Shown: piece by piece, positions 42,617 to 52,118 of the stretch
How the letters are laid out: each line of letters opens with the position of its first letter
How positions within the stretch are numbered: the first letter of the stretch is position 1
Source of the DNA: Halorhabdus sp. BNX81
GTDB taxonomy: Archaea; Halobacteriota; Halobacteria; Halobacteriales; Haloarculaceae
Length of the DNA stretch: 64,000 nt
Assembly: GCF_029229925.1 (NCBI RefSeq)
Contig: NZ_CP107254.1
Span: 1,054,001 to 1,118,000 of the forward strand
Direction of reading: 5' to 3'
Made by a program: the position numbers and the translations under genes
Notes under the pieces: model-generated
What the model saw: only the letters and a program-made list of their open reading frames with translations
Databases searched by the model: none
What the model was told of the DNA's origin: nothing

Positions 42617-45235
42617 ATGCACAGGCGGCACGTCGGTGCTGTGGCTGTTCTTATCGCACTCGTGATTGGTACGGCCGCGGGCGTCGGCGTGGCCGGAGCG
42701 GCCACCGATGACGATCCCGCGCTGGCGACGACCGAGTGGAACAACGTCACCATCACCCAAGAGTACCGGCTGCAACCCGATACCCCGGGCCACATCGAAG
42801 TGACGGCGACAGTCACGTTTCCGGAGGCCGCAACCGAGTTTGAGGTCGCAGTCCCCTGGCAAGGCACGGTCACGGACACCGACGGGTTCGAATCCACTGT
42901 GGGCCGTCGGTACGAATGGACTGGCGAGCGTGACGAAGCGACGATTACCTACGATCTTGACGCCAACGAGACGGCTCGGGGAGGCGGTCCGGAGCGTGGC
43001 AGCGGTCGATATCTGTACGCCGATACGGGTTCGTGGGCGCTGGTAAAGCCACCTTCCATCGGTTTCGTCAGCGGGACCTTCCGATCGGTCGACGACGACG
43101 TCCAGGTCGGCGTCGATCGAAAACGAACCGTTGCTGGCGAGGGTGCCGCCGGCGACTACGTCGCGTTTCTCGGTCCACACGAGACCTACCGCCGCACAGC
43201 CCACGGTCAATCCTTTACCCTTATTGTCCCCGAGGCCGCCTCGATGACGGCCGAACCCGAGGCGATCCTTGCGGCGTTTGCAAACGCCTCCGACGAACTC
43301 CGGGTCGGCGATCGGGACGAGCAGGTCTTCACCGTGGCGGCTCCGACCTCGGTCGACTGGGCCGTCCTGGGATTACAGACCTGGGAGAGCGATATGTGGG
43401 TGCGGGCCGACGAGCCGATAGCGACCGCCGACAACACCTGGCTCCACGAGTACGTCCATTCGAGACAACAACTCAATACGACGAACGCGACCGAGTGGTT
43501 GATCGAGGCGACGGCGACGTACCACGCCGCCGAACTCGCACTCGAAGACGACCTCACTGATTTCGACAGTTTCGAGGAAGTCCTGGCCCGTGGAAGCCGC
43601 GACCGATACGACGAGGTGGTTCTCGCTGAGCAGGCGACCTGGACCAGCCTGGCCGAATACGACAAGGGCGCGCTGGTAGCCGGCGAACTCGATAGACAGA
43701 TCCGACTCGCCACGGACCGATCGAAGCGCTTCGAGACTGTGTTTGGCGACCTCAACGACGACATTGCTATCGACCACGACCGGTTTATCGAGGCGGTCGA
43801 AACGGCCGCCAACAAGACAGTCGCGGCGACAGCGGACCGATACGTCACGAGCGACGCGACGCCCGCGACGTGGACCCGTCGCCAGCACGAGGATGCGTTC
43901 GGGTCGGCGCCGGCCGAGTTCACGCACGAACTCGCGTCGGATGCAGCGCCCTATCGCATCGAGGGGCCGTACCGGAACGTCTCGACCGACGACATCGACC
44001 GATTGGCCGTCAACGAAACGGTGGTCGTTCCACTCACGGTCTCGAACGTCGGCGGGTCGACTGGGACCTACGACATCGGGCTGACGGTCGAGGGGACTGT
44101 CGTCTCGCGGGTCTCGGGAACACTCGCGGCGAACGAATCGGCCACTATCGAGTTGGCACACACGTTTGAGGACCCTGGCACGTACTCGGTTGCTATCGAG
44201 TCCAGCAAGACGACGATTCGGGTCACCGAGCCGGCGAGTGCTTCGGTTGAATCGGTTGCGGTCGATCGGGAGACCCTGGAAGCGCCGGGGAACGTGACGC
44301 TTTCGGCAACGCTCGTCAACGACCGGGACGAGCCAGCGAGGACAACGGTGACGTTCACCCGAAACGGGACAACCGTCGCTGAGCGAACCGTCTCGCTGGC
44401 TCCCGGCGCGTCGAAACCCGTCGAGGCGACGGTCATACTGTCGGACGCCGGCCGGTACGAACTGGGCGTGAACGGCCGAACCACGACGGTCGTCGTCGAT
44501 CCGGCACGATTCACCTACGCCGTCGACGAGACTGCGGATATCACCGTCGACGGTGAGTATCGGACCGTCACAGGAGCCGAGATTCCGCCCCTTGTCGTCG
44601 GTGAGACGGTGACGATCCCGGTCACCGTCACGAACGACGGCGGGGTGGCCGGAACCTACAGGGCAACCCTTTCGATCGACGGTGCGGTTGCGACCCAGTC
44701 GACGGGAACCCTCGCTGCCGGCGAATCGACCACACTCACCCTCTCAGCGACGTTCGATCGACCTGGCTCCTATCGGCTCACGACCGGCCATCAGGAGAGA
44801 CGAGTCCAGGTGAGCGAGCGGGCGACACCCACAGTCCGGTCAGTCGCAGTCGATCGATCGACGCTCCCGGAACCGGGGAACGTGACGATTTCAGCCGCCA
44901 TCGTGAACGATTCACCGATTCCAGCTGCGGGAGAAATAAACTTTACGCGAAACGGAACCGTATTCGCGGTCGAATCGGTTTCCCTGGACGTCAACGAAAC
45001 ACTGTCCGTTGCGGCCACGGTTACGCTACCACGATCGGGGACGTTCGCGCTCGCAGCGGGTGACCAGTCGACGACGGTGACTGTAACGACTCCGACAGGA
45101 TCGGTGACCCAAGCGAACCGATTCGGAACGGCGGATGGTACCGAGACGACGACGGCGACCGGGCCGGGATTCACCGCACTGGGCGGACTACTCGTGGTCG
45201 TCGTGACCGCTCTCGCGGTCATTCCGCGGTACTAA
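42617..45235 (+). CDS. PGF-CTERM surface protein with gluzincin-like peptidase domain and four Ig-like repeats
   Basis: The 872-residue protein has a signal peptide (about 1-28, ending GVAGAA). Next is a domain of about 400 residues with a zinc peptidase motif HEYVH at 277-281 and a following EWLIEATATY with Glu297, the arrangement of M1/M61-type gluzincins. Four beta-sandwich repeats come after, in the order A-B-A-B (about 43960-45085), with CARDB-like features. The C-terminus is PGF-x-ALGG, a hydrophobic stretch, then RY, matching the PGF-CTERM sorting signal cut by archaeosortase. It should be a lipid-anchored secreted protein. The substrate is unknown. Mucin-like Thr/Ser content is low. 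Confidence 0.85.
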   Translation: MHRRHVGAVAVLIALVIGTAAGVGVAGAATDDDPALATTEWNNVTITQEYRLQPDTPGHIEVTATVTFPEAATEFEVAVPWQGTVTDTDGFESTVGRRYEWTGERDEATITYDLDANETARGGGPERGSGRYLYADTGSWALVKPPSIGFVSGTFRSVDDDVQVGVDRKRTVAGEGAAGDYVAFLGPHETYRRTAHGQSFTLIVPEAASMTAEPEAILAAFANASDELRVGDRDEQVFTVAAPTSVDWAVLGLQTWESDMWVRADEPIATADNTWLHEYVHSRQQLNTTNATEWLIEATATYHAAELALEDDLTDFDSFEEVLARGSRDRYDEVVLAEQATWTSLAEYDKGALVAGELDRQIRLATDRSKRFETVFGDLNDDIAIDHDRFIEAVETAANKTVAATADRYVTSDATPATWTRRQHEDAFGSAPAEFTHELASDAAPYRIEGPYRNVSTDDIDRLAVNETVVVPLTVSNVGGSTGTYDIGLTVEGTVVSRVSGTLAANESATIELAHTFEDPGTYSVAIESSKTTIRVTEPASASVESVAVDRETLEAPGNVTLSATLVNDRDEPARTTVTFTRNGTTVAERTVSLAPGASKPVEATVILSDAGRYELGVNGRTTTVVVDPARFTYAVDETADITVDGEYRTVTGAEIPPLVVGETVTIPVTVTNDGGVAGTYRATLSIDGAVATQSTGTLAAGESTTLTLSATFDRPGSYRLTTGHQERRVQVSERATPTVRSVAVDRSTLPEPGNVTISAAIVNDSPIPAAGEINFTRNGTVFAVESVSLDVNETLSVAATVTLPRSGTFALAAGDQSTTVTVTTPTGSVTQANRFGTADGTETTTATGPGFTALGGLLVVVVTALAVIPRY

Positions 45236-45239
45236 CAGG

Positions 45240-46589
45240 TCAGGCCATCACGTCGAGCAGTTGTTCGGTTCGTTCCCGGAGTGTGTCGGGATCGTGTGCA
45301 AGCAGGATCGTGGTCGGAACGCGTCCTTCGCCACCCGGATCGACGACGGCGACTGGATCGTCCACGGTAGCGAACTCGGTCCCGAACCCGGATTCGAGCG
45401 TTGGTCGGCCATCGAGTTCGACGACCTCGCCGTCCAGGGTATCGAGCGCCTCGGCCACCCTCTCGTCGTATCGCCAATTGACCGCGAAGCGGCAGTCCGC
45501 ATCGCCCTCGCGGGCGTCCAGCAGGTATCTGGCGACGTGACTCGACGCGCCGAACCGGACGCCGCGGTTCGGACGGGGACCCGCCAGCGTCCGGGTAATT
45601 CGGCCGTCGACGGCTGCCACCTCCCCGGGCCGCTCGGCGAACGGCGTCGCGCCGGCCACGTTCGTCCCGACTTCGGGAATCAGTGCGGAGATGTCACCCT
45701 GGATGGCCTCGTCGCCCTCGCCCACGAAGTCTGCGACGAGTGCTTCGATCGCCTCGGCAGTCGCAGTACGCTCAGCGCGCTCGCGCGTCTCGACGAGGTG
45801 GTGGACGGCACCCGGTCCTTCGCCCACGTCGAGGTTGTACCGGACGGCTCGCGCGAGCAGGTCGATCCCCGCGCCCACGCTGTCGGCCAGCGATTCTCCC
45901 TGCCCACGATGAGTGGCGATCGCCGCCGAGAGTGTACACCCCGAGCCGTGGGTCGCGTCGGTGTCGATCCGTTCGTGCCGAAACGTCCGGACTGATTCAG
46001 GAGTGACCAGCACGTCGACGATGTCCTCACCGGCGATGTGGCCTCCCTTGACCAGGGCGGCGTCGGCACCCATCCCGACGATTGCCTCGCCGGCCTCGAT
46101 CGCCGTCGACTCGTCGACCGGCTCGATCCCGGTCAGGACGGCCGCCTCGTCGGCGTTGGGCGTTACCAACGTGGCCTCGGCGATGAGTCGCTCGTAGGCG
46201 TCCTCGGCCTCGGGTTCGAGCAGCCGATCACCCGACGCCGCCACCATCACCGGGTCGACGACGAGTTCGGGCAACGCGTCGGCGTATTCGACGACCGTCT
46301 CGATGACCTCGGCGGTCGCCAGCATACCGGTCTTTGTCGCCTGGACGTCGAAATCGTCGATCACGGCGTCGATCTGGGCCGCGATGTGGTCGATCGGCAG
46401 GAGGTGACTCCCCCGGACGCCAGTCGTATTCTGGGCCGTGACGCTCGTGATCGCGCTTGTTCCAAATCCACCCGCTGCCTCGATGGCCTTGAGATCCGCC
46501 TGAATCCCTGCGCCGCCGCCGGAGTCGCTGCCGGCGATCGTCAACACGGTCGGCGGGTCGTGTGGTGCTTCGTTGCGCGTCATAGCCAT
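45240..46589 (-). CDS. thiD: bifunctional HMP-phosphate kinase and thiamine phosphate synthase (ThiD-ThiN)
   Basis: The 449-residue fusion has an N-terminal ThiD domain (VLTIAGSDSGGGAGIQADLK, VVDPVMVAASGD, GSGCTLSAAIATH) and a C-terminal ThiN domain (about 270-445, with GTNVAGATPFAERPGEVAAV and RGVRFGASSHVARYLLD). ThiD phosphorylates hydroxymethylpyrimidine; ThiN joins it to the thiazole to give thiamine phosphate, replacing ThiE in archaea. Start is ATG 46589 or 46583; both are close. No TPP riboswitch is visible in the 98-base spacer divergent from the cupin gene. Confidence 0.93.
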   Translation of the reverse strand: MAMTRNEAPHDPPTVLTIAGSDSGGGAGIQADLKAIEAAGGFGTSAITSVTAQNTTGVRGSHLLPIDHIAAQIDAVIDDFDVQATKTGMLATAEVIETVVEYADALPELVVDPVMVAASGDRLLEPEAEDAYERLIAEATLVTPNADEAAVLTGIEPVDESTAIEAGEAIVGMGADAALVKGGHIAGEDIVDVLVTPESVRTFRHERIDTDATHGSGCTLSAAIATHRGQGESLADSVGAGIDLLARAVRYNLDVGEGPGAVHHLVETRERAERTATAEAIEALVADFVGEGDEAIQGDISALIPEVGTNVAGATPFAERPGEVAAVDGRITRTLAGPRPNRGVRFGASSHVARYLLDAREGDADCRFAVNWRYDERVAEALDTLDGEVVELDGRPTLESGFGTEFATVDDPVAVVDPGGEGRVPTTILLAHDPDTLRERTEQLLDVMA

Positions 46590-46687
46590 GTCTATTCGGC
46601 GGTTGTACAAATCCGTGATGCTCCCGGGTCGGCGACCGCCCGTTTCGAAACAGCTTTTTCCGGCCGGCGATTCAACATTGTGCCGGG

Positions 46688-47008
46688 ATGACATACACCA
46701 AAGTCAACTACGAGGACGTCGAGCCGGTTGCGGAGTCGATGCACTTCCTGCGGGACGCCTTAGCGTGTGAGACCGTCGGGGTGACGGTGCTCGATTGTGA
46801 GCCCGGCTGGTCGGGGAAAGCACACGATCACGCCGCGGAGGAGCACGAAGAGGTGTACCTACTCGTGGACGGAGAAGCCACGGTCACGATCGAGGGCGAA
46901 GAAGTCGAGATGGAGTCCGGCGACGCAGTCCGCGTTCCGTCCGAGGCAACCCGCGAGATCCGGAACGGCGAAACAGAGAGTACGTTCGTGCTGACGGGTG
47001 CGCCCTGA
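46688..47008 (+). CDS. small cupin-domain protein
   Basis: The 106-residue protein is a single cupin barrel: HDHAAEEHEEVYLLVDG carries the His/His/Glu metal ligands and GEEVEMESGDAVRVP is the second strand pair. The fold can bind a metal and act as an enzyme or as a small-molecule sensor; nothing here decides which. It converges with the AIR-synthase-like gene (14 bases apart) and diverges from thiDN. Confidence 0.85.
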   Translation: MTYTKVNYEDVEPVAESMHFLRDALACETVGVTVLDCEPGWSGKAHDHAAEEHEEVYLLVDGEATVTIEGEEVEMESGDAVRVPSEATREIRNGETESTFVLTGAP

Positions 47009-47022
47009 GGCGGCGACGCGGC

Positions 47023-48060
47023 TTACTCCTCGGCCGCCTGGAGTTTCCCCATGTACTCCTCGAAGGCTGCCCAGTAGGGATCTTTGCCGGGATGATCGAC
47101 ACGTTCTCCGTCGACGGTGAGTCCCGATCCCTCGACGACCCGGCCGGCGTCCGCTGCCGGGATTCCCTCGCGTTCCAGCGCGGAGAGGACATCGCTTGCC
47201 CCATCGGGATCGACCGTCGCCAGTAGCGTCCCCTCGCTGATCGAGATCCACGGGTCGATGTCGAAAAAGTCACAGGCGGCCTCGACGCCGGGTTGAATCG
47301 GGATGCGATCCTTCTCGATTTCGAAGCCGACGCCCGCCGACCGGGCCATCTCGAAGAGGCCGCCGTAGACGCCGCCCTCCGTGGCGTCGTGCATCGCCGT
47401 GACCGGGCCGGCCGAGGAAGCCACCATCGCCTCCTTGATCGGACTCATGTCGAAAAAGCGGTCCTTCGCGGCCTGGATCTCCTCGTCCGGGACGTCACCA
47501 TCCATCAGGGAATCGAAGTGAACGGAAAGTAGCCCCGTCGCCTCGATCGCCGGCCCTTTCGTGACGATCACGCGGTCGCCCGGCCGAGCGCCGTCGGGCG
47601 TGACCAACTCCTCGAAGTCACCGGTTGCCAGTGAGGTACCGCCCCCGACCATCGGGTAGTTACACCCCGCGTAGCGACCGGTGTGGCCGGTGACGATCGA
47701 GACGCCGAGGTCTTTGGCCTCCCGGTCGAAGGTCTCCCAGACGGTCTCGAACTGCTCGTCGGTGATCTCCGGCGGGAGATTGAAGTCGACGCTGAGATAT
47801 GCCGGATCGAGCCCCGAGACCGCTACGTCACTGATGAGGATGTGGAAGGCGAACCACGCCGCCCGCTCGAAGCCCGCCGCCGGCACGATGAACACGGGGT
47901 CGGTCGCCATCGCCAGTGCCTGGCCGCCCACGTCGGCGACGCCGAAGTCGACGCCGTGCTGTGGCTGGAGGCGGACGTCGTCGCGGTCGGCCCCGAGCCG
48001 TGGGTAGATGTACTCGTCGAAGAATTCGCGATCGGCTTTACCGAGTTCGGGTTCGCTCAT
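47023..48060 (-). CDS. AIR-synthase/HypE-fold ATP-binding protein
   Basis: A 345-residue protein of the PurM/HypE/ThiL superfamily: DVGGQALAMATDPVFIVP (N-terminal metal/phosphate segment), GHTGRYAGCNYPMVGGGTS, and HDATEGGVYGGLFEMA, the usual late glycine-rich signature. These enzymes activate a substrate by ATP-dependent phosphorylation or dehydration. It is not PurM or ThiL themselves, since each has clearer motifs; the family is annotated simply as AIR-synthase related. It diverges from an AmrS-type radical SAM gene. A role in the same pathway is possible but unproven. Confidence 0.75.
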   Translation of the reverse strand: MSEPELGKADREFFDEYIYPRLGADRDDVRLQPQHGVDFGVADVGGQALAMATDPVFIVPAAGFERAAWFAFHILISDVAVSGLDPAYLSVDFNLPPEITDEQFETVWETFDREAKDLGVSIVTGHTGRYAGCNYPMVGGGTSLATGDFEELVTPDGARPGDRVIVTKGPAIEATGLLSVHFDSLMDGDVPDEEIQAAKDRFFDMSPIKEAMVASSAGPVTAMHDATEGGVYGGLFEMARSAGVGFEIEKDRIPIQPGVEAACDFFDIDPWISISEGTLLATVDPDGASDVLSALEREGIPAADAGRVVEGSGLTVDGERVDHPGKDPYWAAFEEYMGKLQAAEE

Positions 48061-48210
48061 ACACCCGGTGGTACTTTTCGGTGGTACTTAGACTCCTCGT
48101 CATGGCTCGCGGAGTTGACGCCGACTGTCCCGATCGGCGGGGTTCACCTGTCGACCTGGGACTACTTTCTGCGGGGCAGGCTTTTGATCATCAGGTCCCT
48201 ATGATCGGAC

Positions 48211-49251
48211 ATGTCCACGTTCGACGACGCGGCGGGCGTCCCTGCCGAGCTGGTCGTCGAAACCGACGACGGCCTGCAGTGTACGGCCTGTGCCCACCGG
48301 TGTACGCTCTCGCCCGGCCAGGCCGGTATCTGTGACGTGCGAAAGAACGTCGACAGCGAGTTGCGCCTGCTGACCTATGGACAGGTGTTCGACCGACCGA
48401 CCGGTCCGCCGGGGACGGCCGATCCGATCGAGAAGAAACCGCTCTATCACTTCCACCCGACGAGTCGCGTGCTGAGCTTCGGCGGCGTCTCCTGTAACTT
48501 CGCCTGTGAGTTCTGTCAGAACAACCACATATCCTTTGCCGGCCCTGAGGATCTCGAACTGCGGGAGGTCTCCCCTGAGGAGGCGGTCGAGAGTGCACGA
48601 ACACAGGACTGTGAGGGCGTCGCCTGGACGTACAACGAGCCGACGATCTACGCCGAGTACGTCAGGGATGGAGCCAAACTGGCGAAAGCGGACGGCCGCT
48701 ACACGGTGATCGTCACAAACGGCTACTTCACCGAGGAGTTCATCGACGAAGTGGGTCCGTATCTCGATGCAGCCAACGTCGACGTCAAGGGGTTCCGGGA
48801 TCGCCCGCACGTCAAGCACATGGGCGCGAAGCTGGAGCCCACTCTCAGGGGGGCGGAGCTGGCACACGACGCCGGTATCCACGTCGAGATCACCTATCTC
48901 ACCATTCCGGACCTCAACGACGAGCCCGGGGAGATCCGCGAGTTCGCCGAGTGGGTGCGGGACGAACTCGATCAGTCGGTTCCGATCCACTTCACCCGCT
49001 TCCATCCGGATCACGAGATGCGCGATCGGCCCGCGACGCCGGTCGAGACGCTCGAACGCGCGGCGGAGATCGCCCGCGAGGTGGGCCTGGAATTCGTCTA
49101 CGTCGGCAACGTTCCCGGCCACGCCGACAACGACACCCGCTGTCCCGATTGTGGGACAACGTGGATCAGGCGCAACGGGTTCCGGGCGAGCGTCGAGGTA
49201 AATCTCGACGGCACGTGTGACTGTGGTCGCGAGATAGACGTGGTGGTCTGA
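48211..49251 (+). CDS. amrS: AmmeMemoRadiSam-type radical SAM enzyme (AmrS/PflA-like)
   Basis: The 346-residue protein has the radical SAM triad Cys95-x3-Cys99-x2-Cys102 in SCNFACEFCQN. Ahead of it is an N-terminal Cys set (CTACAHRCTL, then GICDVRKN), and after it AWTYNEPTIYAEYV, VTNGYFTEE and an NVDVKGF strand, all features of the AmmeMemoRadiSam radical SAM group. A C-terminal extension ends in a zinc-ribbon (CPDCGTTW... CDCG). The partner AMMECR1 and MEMO proteins are not seen here. Function is not established for this family, though glycyl-radical activation is the ancestral role of relatives. Confidence 0.85.
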   Translation: MSTFDDAAGVPAELVVETDDGLQCTACAHRCTLSPGQAGICDVRKNVDSELRLLTYGQVFDRPTGPPGTADPIEKKPLYHFHPTSRVLSFGGVSCNFACEFCQNNHISFAGPEDLELREVSPEEAVESARTQDCEGVAWTYNEPTIYAEYVRDGAKLAKADGRYTVIVTNGYFTEEFIDEVGPYLDAANVDVKGFRDRPHVKHMGAKLEPTLRGAELAHDAGIHVEITYLTIPDLNDEPGEIREFAEWVRDELDQSVPIHFTRFHPDHEMRDRPATPVETLERAAEIAREVGLEFVYVGNVPGHADNDTRCPDCGTTWIRRNGFRASVEVNLDGTCDCGREIDVVV

Positions 49252-49305
49252 AAAACGACCGTGTCACACTGCCACAAACATCTGTCCGCTGGCGATTCGT
49301 GACTC

Positions 49306-50652
49306 TCAGGTGTCTCCAGGTTCGATTTCGTTTCTCCCGTGGTTCGACAGATCGACCCGGACTTCCAGGAGGCGGTTGTTCGCCACCGTTTCGGCGGTCA
49401 GGTCGACCCCGCCGTAGGTCACCTGATCACCCTCGTCGACGAGACGCCCGGTCTGACTCATGATCAGCCCCGCGACTGATTCGAACGTCCCGGTTTCGGG
49501 GAGATCAGTGCCGAGTGCTTCGTTCGCTTCGTGGATGTTGAGTTCGCCTCGGACGATCGCTGTCTCGTCGTCGAGCCAGCGGACCGGGGCCGTTTCGCTC
49601 TCCGCCAGTACTTCCCCGATGATCTCCTCGATGATGTCCTCGATGGTCACGATCCCCGACGTCGTTCCGTACTCGTCGACGACGATCGCCATCCGGCCCC
49701 GTCGCTCGCGCAACTCCGTCAACAGTTCGTCGACGTCTTTGGTCTCCGGGACGACGAGCGGCTCGCTGGCAACGGAGCGAACTGACGAATCCTCGCGATT
49801 GAATCGCGCGTCGACCAGATCCCGAACGTGAACGGTCCCGACGACCGTATCGAGGACACCCTCGTACACCGGAAGCTCGTTGAACTCGCTCTCCAGACAC
49901 GTCTCGATCGCCGTTTCGACGTCCGTCTCGGCGTCGATAGCGACGACATCCAGCCGTGGAACCATCGTTTCCTTGACGATCCGATTGTGAAAGCGAAGCA
50001 GCCGCTGGAGCATCCGGTGTTCGGCTTCAGTGAACACGCCCGCCCGTTGCCCGGCCGTAACCACTTCCCGGACTTCCGATCGCGTGACGTACGCCCGCTC
50101 GAAGTCCTCTTTGCTCCCCATGAGTCGGTTGACGCCGTCCGTGAGCACGTCGAAGACCGCCACGAGCGGGTACATCAGTTGCTGTAAGCGGCGCAGTGGA
50201 CGGGCGATCCGCAGTGCCCACGATTCGCTGTGGTCGACGGCGTAGGATTTGGGCGCGCTCTCGCCAAACAGCAACACGATCGACGTCACGCCGAACGTGG
50301 CGATCAACACCGACTGACCGGGATCGACGTACAGTCCCAGCAATCCAGTCGTGATGGCGGACATCCCGATGTTGGCGATGTTGTTCCCGACGAGAATCGT
50401 CACCAGCAACCGACGCGGATCGGATTTCAAAACGGATAGCGTCTTCGCGCCGCGAACCTCGTCCTCGACCAGCGTCGCGATCCGGTGGTCGGCCAGCGAG
50501 AAGATGGCGATCTCCGAGGACGCGAAAAACGCCGAGAACACCACGAGGATCACGACGGCAAGCGCTCCGACGCCAGTGATCATCCCCCGGGATACGTCGA
50601 CCATTGCCACCAGCCCCCCGAGACTCATTGGGGACAGCATCGGTGTGTACAT
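49306..50652 (-). CDS. CNNM/HlyC-type membrane protein with CBS pair
   Basis: The protein of about 448 residues has four membrane helices in a CNNM (DUF21) domain (first half, with VVFSAFFASSEIAIFSL and LLVTILVGNNIANIG), then a CBS domain pair (MVPRLDVVAIDAETDVETAI, and VVDEYGTTSGIVTIEDIIEE), then a CorC/HlyC domain (TFESVAGLIMSQTGRL). These proteins are proposed metal-ion exporters, sensing nucleotides through the CBS pair. The start could be ATG 50652, 50640, 50628 or 50604; the first is used here. Confidence 0.85.
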   Translation of the reverse strand: MYTPMLSPMSLGGLVAMVDVSRGMITGVGALAVVILVVFSAFFASSEIAIFSLADHRIATLVEDEVRGAKTLSVLKSDPRRLLVTILVGNNIANIGMSAITTGLLGLYVDPGQSVLIATFGVTSIVLLFGESAPKSYAVDHSESWALRIARPLRRLQQLMYPLVAVFDVLTDGVNRLMGSKEDFERAYVTRSEVREVVTAGQRAGVFTEAEHRMLQRLLRFHNRIVKETMVPRLDVVAIDAETDVETAIETCLESEFNELPVYEGVLDTVVGTVHVRDLVDARFNREDSSVRSVASEPLVVPETKDVDELLTELRERRGRMAIVVDEYGTTSGIVTIEDIIEEIIGEVLAESETAPVRWLDDETAIVRGELNIHEANEALGTDLPETGTFESVAGLIMSQTGRLVDEGDQVTYGGVDLTAETVANNRLLEVRVDLSNHGRNEIEPGDT

Positions 50653-50776
50653 ACAGGGGGATAGGGGACAGCCCTGAAAAGGACAGGGTGCGCGCTGCTG
50701 TGACGGTGCATCGGACCCACAATGTGCTCGATCTCCGTTGACTGGCGGCGACAAACGAGCGGGGGCGGATCGACAA

Positions 50777-51733
50777 TCAGATGTCGAGTTTGGCGATCTC
50801 TTCGCTGAGTAGTTCGCCGGACTCGATGAACTGTTCGCGCTCGTGGTCGTTGAGGTCGAGGTCGACGACCCGTCGGATACCGCCGCGATTGACGACGGCG
50901 GGGAGACTCAGGTAGACGTCTTCGAGGCCGTACTGGCCGTCCATCAGTGTCGACACTGTCAGGATCGAGTTCTCGTCACGGATGATACTCTCGACGATCT
51001 CGGTCGTCGCCAGTCCGATCGCGTAGTACGTTGCCCCTTTGCGTTCGATGATCTCGTAGGCCGCACCCTGCACTTCCTCGGCGATCAGGTCCCGGTTGTT
51101 GAGGTCACAGTCCTGCTCACAGACGGGACAGTAGTCGTCGAATTTAACGCCGGCCATGTGGGTCGCACTCCAGACGAGCACCTCGCTATCGCCGTGTTCG
51201 CCGATAACGTAGGCGTGGATGTTCCGGGCGTCGACGTTGCAGTTCTTGCTGAGGACGTTCCGGAACCGGGAGGTGTCCAGTACCGTCCCGGTTCCGATGA
51301 CTCGGTGTCGGGGGAGATCAGAAATCTTCCAGGTGACATACGAAAGCACGTCGACGGGGTTGGCGACCACGAGAACGACGGCGTCATCGGCGAGCCCGTC
51401 GGTGATGCGGGGCACCATGTCGTGGAAGATGTCGACGTTCCGTTCGAGCAGTTCGAGCCGGGTCTCGCCCGGCTTCTGACTCGCGCCGGCCGCGATGATG
51501 ACGACGTCTGCATCGTGTGCATCCTCGTAATCACCGGCGTAGATGTTGACCGGCTTGACGAAGGCAGCGCCGTGACGCAAGTCCATGGCTTCGCCTTCGG
51601 CCTTTTCGTGGTCGATATCGACGAGTGCGATCTCGGAGACTGACCCACTCATCATGAGTGCATAGGCGGTCGTCGCACCGACGTCGCCGGCCCCGATGAT
51701 CGCAACTTTTCCCTTGACTGCTTGGTTCGCCAT
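50777..51733 (-). CDS. ldh: L-lactate dehydrogenase
   Basis: The 318-residue NAD enzyme opens KVAIIGAGDVGATTAYALM (Rossmann). The specificity loop reads AGASQKPGETRLEL, with Gln86 at the position that separates lactate from malate dehydrogenase (Arg in MDH) and Arg92 gripping the carboxylate. The catalytic His is in YVIGEHGDSEV. A Cys-rich surface segment (DYCPVCEQDCDLN) is unusual. It interconverts pyruvate and L-lactate. True malate dehydrogenase is less likely because of the Gln. A LarA-type racemase is encoded at the window end, hinting at lactate use or fermentation. Confidence 0.88.
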   Translation of the reverse strand: MANQAVKGKVAIIGAGDVGATTAYALMMSGSVSEIALVDIDHEKAEGEAMDLRHGAAFVKPVNIYAGDYEDAHDADVVIIAAGASQKPGETRLELLERNVDIFHDMVPRITDGLADDAVVLVVANPVDVLSYVTWKISDLPRHRVIGTGTVLDTSRFRNVLSKNCNVDARNIHAYVIGEHGDSEVLVWSATHMAGVKFDDYCPVCEQDCDLNNRDLIAEEVQGAAYEIIERKGATYYAIGLATTEIVESIIRDENSILTVSTLMDGQYGLEDVYLSLPAVVNRGGIRRVVDLDLNDHEREQFIESGELLSEEIAKLDI

Positions 51734-51891
51734 GATGATCTGGTCCGGGTTTGTTGACAGGCGGGGATAAAGATTCGGAGGTTGATCGACCGGGCCGGAG
51801 GGGTTTCCCCACCGCTGTACCGTTCCCGTCCAGTGTCCCGACCGGAGAAGCCATCAAGTAGCTGCCGCCCGCAGTCGCTGTTGAGGGCTGC

Positions 51892-52068
51892 GTGACACGA
51901 ACTACCCATATCTGTGACGGCTGCGGGGCGACACTGGACAACGAAAAAGACCTCACACGGAATGAGGGCACAACGGCACCGGCCTGGAAGTGTACCCGTT
52001 GTCAGACGACCGTGCCGTCGATCGTCGCCGAGCGGATCAGCCACCAGTCCCAGCGCCCCCGCAAGTGA
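51892..52068 (+). CDS. 58-residue zinc-ribbon microprotein (GTG start)
   Basis: The frame from GTG 51892 encodes a small protein with two CxxC pairs: CDGC near residues 8-11 and CTRC near 34-37, which suits a one-zinc ribbon. The C-terminus is basic (HQSQRPRK), compatible with nucleic-acid contact. It lies in the 385-base spacer between the divergent LDH and SDR genes, and its stop is 50 bases before the SDR start, so it may share that transcript. The GTG is assumed; no ATG exists in the frame. Confidence 0.6.
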   Translation: MTRTTHICDGCGATLDNEKDLTRNEGTTAPAWKCTRCQTTVPSIVAERISHQSQRPRK

Positions 52069-52118
52069 ACTGGTCGCGTCGCCCGACAACTTATCCACTG
52101 TCGGCCCCGAACTCATCT

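Noticed and set aside
46590-46687. Possible TPP riboswitch before thiDN
   Set aside because: The 98-base spacer lacks the conserved CUGAGA element and paired stems of the TPP aptamer.
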